Part shown: piece after piece, positions 62,388-64,000 of the stretch
Numbering within the stretch: position 1 is the stretch's first letter
Layout of the letters: the number at the start of each line of letters is the position of its first letter
The notes under the pieces: model-generated
What the model saw: only the letters and a program-made list of their open reading frames with translations
Databases searched by the model: none
Told to the model about the DNA's origin: nothing
Assembly (NCBI RefSeq): GCF_023273875.1
Contig: NZ_CP096882.1
Span: 4,650,001-4,714,000, forward strand
DNA length: 64,000 nt
Source: Pseudarthrobacter sp. SSS035
Lineage (GTDB): Bacteria; Actinomycetota; Actinomycetes; Actinomycetales; Micrococcaceae
Direction: 5' to 3'
Translations under genes and position numbers: made by a program

Positions 62388-64000
62388 ATGAGTATCGAAC
62401 AGTTTTCATCCGGTTCAGTCATCAGCACGGAGAAGGACTGGTTCAAGAGTGCGGTGGTGTATCAGGTCTACCCGCGCAGCTTTGCCGATTCGAACGGTGA
62501 CGGCGTCGGTGATCTGCGCGGCATCATCAGCAAACTCGACTATCTCCACACCCTTGGCGTGGACGTGGTCTGGCTTTCTCCGGTTTATGCCTCCCCTCAG
62601 GATGACAACGGCTACGACATCAGCAACTACCGCGACATCGACCCGATCTTCGGCTCCCTTCAGGACCTGGACAAACTGATTGAGGGCATGCACGCCCGCG
62701 GCATGAAACTCGTCATGGACCTGGTAGTCAACCACACCTCGGATGAGCACCCCTGGTTCATCGAATCCCGCTCCAGCAAGGGCAACCCCAAACGCGACTG
62801 GTACTGGTGGCGATCCCCACGCCACGGCGCCGAAGCCGGGACACCCGGATCGGAACCGAACAACTGGGGCTCGGCATTTTCCGGCCCGGCCTGGGAATAC
62901 GACGAACCCACGGCCGAGTACTACATGCACCTGTTCTCGAAAAAGCAGCCGGACCTGAACTGGGAAAACCCACAGGTCCGCGCCGCGGTCTACGAGATGA
63001 TGAACTGGTGGCTGGACCGGGGCGTGGACGGCTTCCGGATGGACGTGATCAACTTCATCTCCAAGGACCCCGCCCTGCCCGACGGAGTCCGGGCCGAGGA
63101 CAAGCTCTACGGCGACGGCAGCCCCCATTACATCGGCGGTCCGCGGATGCACGAGTTCCTGCAGGAGATGCATCGGCAGGTCTTCGCCCACCGCAAGGGC
63201 CCGCTGCTCACTGTCGGCGAGATGCCGGGCGTGACCGTGGAGGACGCCGCCCTGTTCACAGACCCGGCGCGCCAGGAAGTGGACATGGTCTTCCAGTTCG
63301 AGCACATGACGCTGGATCTGGAAGAGGGCGACAAGTGGCAACCCAGGCCGCTGAAACTCAAAGATCTGAAGGCCTCGCTGGGGCGCTGGCAGGACGGCCT
63401 GGCCGAAAGGGGCTGGAACAGCCTTTTCTGGGGCAACCACGACTCGGCCCGCGCCGTCTCCCGCTTCGGCGACGACGGCGAATACCGCGAACTGTCCGCC
63501 AAGATGCTCGCCGGCGTCCTGCACCTGCACCGCGGGACCCCGTATGTGTACCAGGGCGAGGAACTGGGCATGACCAACATGAGCTTCGGCACGATCGGCG
63601 ACTACCGCGACATCGAAGTCCACAACCACCACCGCGAAGCCACCACCCATCTGGGCCGCACCGACGCCGATGTCCTCGCAGCCCTCGCACCATTGAACCG
63701 GGACAACGCCCGAACACCACTCCAATGGGACGCCACCCGCCACGCAGGCTTCACCACCGACTCGCCCTGGCTCGCGGTCAACCCCAACGCCAACCACATC
63801 AACGCCGCCGCCCAGGTCAACGACCCGGACTCCGTGTTCAACTTCTACCGGCGCGTGATCGAACTACGCCACCTGAACCGCGTGATCTCCCACGGGGATT
63901 TCACCATGCTCCTGCCCGAGGACGAACACATCTACGCATTCCGCCGCTCCCTGCCCGGGATCGAAATGCTCGTGCTCGGCAACTTCACCGCAAAGGAAAG
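62388..64000 (+). CDS. Alpha-glucosidase / oligo-1,6-glucosidase (GH13), 3' end outside the window
   Basis: At least 537 residues of a GH13 enzyme, open to the right edge. The barrel signatures are VVYQVYPRSFADSNGDGVGDL, LVMDLVVNHTSDEHPWF (region I), GFRMDVINF with nucleophile Asp219 (region II), VGEMPG with acid/base Glu278 (region III) and WGNHDSARAVSRFG (region IV). The QVYPRSF and NGDGVGDLRGII pattern and TPLQWD at about 450 mark exo-acting alpha-glucosidases that hydrolyse maltose, isomaltose or sucrose in the cytoplasm. The start at 62388 follows AAGAAAGG. It has high GC like the host core genes. Confidence 0.95.
   Translation, partial: MSIEQFSSGSVISTEKDWFKSAVVYQVYPRSFADSNGDGVGDLRGIISKLDYLHTLGVDVVWLSPVYASPQDDNGYDISNYRDIDPIFGSLQDLDKLIEGMHARGMKLVMDLVVNHTSDEHPWFIESRSSKGNPKRDWYWWRSPRHGAEAGTPGSEPNNWGSAFSGPAWEYDEPTAEYYMHLFSKKQPDLNWENPQVRAAVYEMMNWWLDRGVDGFRMDVINFISKDPALPDGVRAEDKLYGDGSPHYIGGPRMHEFLQEMHRQVFAHRKGPLLTVGEMPGVTVEDAALFTDPARQEVDMVFQFEHMTLDLEEGDKWQPRPLKLKDLKASLGRWQDGLAERGWNSLFWGNHDSARAVSRFGDDGEYRELSAKMLAGVLHLHRGTPYVYQGEELGMTNMSFGTIGDYRDIEVHNHHREATTHLGRTDADVLAALAPLNRDNARTPLQWDATRHAGFTTDSPWLAVNPNANHINAAAQVNDPDSVFNFYRRVIELRHLNRVISHGDFTMLLPEDEHIYAFRRSLPGIEMLVLGNFTAKE

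Noticed and set aside
62415..63797. Long minus-strand open frame (460 codons) opposite the GH13 gene
   Set aside because: Antisense shadow; the plus strand has all four GH13 signature regions in one frame.

Overview
The window reads as DNA from a high-GC actinobacterium, most likely Arthrobacter sensu lato (Micrococcaceae). The reasons are the zwf-opcA pair (OpcA is essentially an actinobacterial and cyanobacterial protein), a DUF4193 zinc-ribbon protein typical of Actinobacteria, GTG/TTG starts, translational coupling by ATGA overlaps, and a local GC swinging between about 55% (acquired-looking genes) and about 68% (hutU, the GH13 glucosidase). This assignment is inferred from protein character, with no database search behind it. 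No tRNA, rRNA or CRISPR was seen.

Layout. (1) 0-5.3 kb: a P450 3' fragment, then zwf-opcA-hxlB-hxlA, a formaldehyde-fixing RuMP pair coupled to the oxidative pentose phosphate entry enzyme, closed by a perfect 20-bp-stem terminator. (2) 5.3-6.7 kb: gene debris. (3) 6.7-13.8 kb: an OpuC/HutXWV-type ABC importer, urocanase, and an aromatic amino acid lyase homologue whose MIO triad is not Ala-Ser-Gly. (4) 13.8-16.2 kb: a scrapyard of chimeric transposases (IS110, Mu/TnsB-like, IS3, TnsA-like). (5) 16.2-23.8 kb: two divergently oriented copies of a three-gene module (tyrosine recombinase, small XRE-type HTH protein, zinc-finger protein with a catalytically degenerate recombinase fold) around a 1.6-kb spacer that carries a DUF4193 gene, a STAS-like gene and module-specific palindromes. 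The left copy has a broken third gene; the right copy is intact. (6) 23.9-27 kb: a membrane protein, small unknowns and pseudogenes. (7) 27-39.6 kb: an etfB-etfA-cytochrome b operon divergent from an IclR-controlled acyl-CoA catabolic operon (two acyl-CoA dehydrogenase subunits, CaiB-type CoA-transferase, SDR, thiolase, two crotonase-pathway enzymes, MFS carrier). (8) 40-44.5 kb: IclR, aldehyde dehydrogenase, a frameshifted MFS carrier and a formaldehyde-activating-enzyme (Fae) homologue. (9) 45-47 kb: a PQ-loop membrane protein and IS/recombinase remnants. (10) 47-57.2 kb, minus strand: OpuC-type importer, TPP-dependent decarboxylase, aldehyde dehydrogenase, DapC-like aminotransferase, sarcosine/N-methyl amino acid oxidase and DapA-family lyase. 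(11) 57.9-60.9 kb: a second, partly decayed copy of the IclR/acyl-CoA dehydrogenase/CoA-transferase set, ending in a crotonase. (12) 61-64 kb: remnants of IS3, manA and an aldo/keto reductase, then an alpha-glucosidase that runs off the end.

How it may fit together (inference): the importer, aminotransferase, decarboxylase, aldehyde dehydrogenase, CoA-transferase, acyl-CoA dehydrogenase, hydratase, 3-hydroxyacyl-CoA dehydrogenase and thiolase form a plausible route for a quaternary-ammonium amino acid (a trimethyllysine-like or other betaine substrate) through an acyl-CoA spiral, with ETF and the cytochrome b passing electrons to the membrane. N-demethylation by the sarcosine-type oxidase would release formaldehyde, which hxlA/hxlB and perhaps the Fae homologue could handle. 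A ~253-bp inverted repeat (39.7 and 57.5 kb), carrying an adh promoter and 5' end, bounds 17.5 kb of this region.
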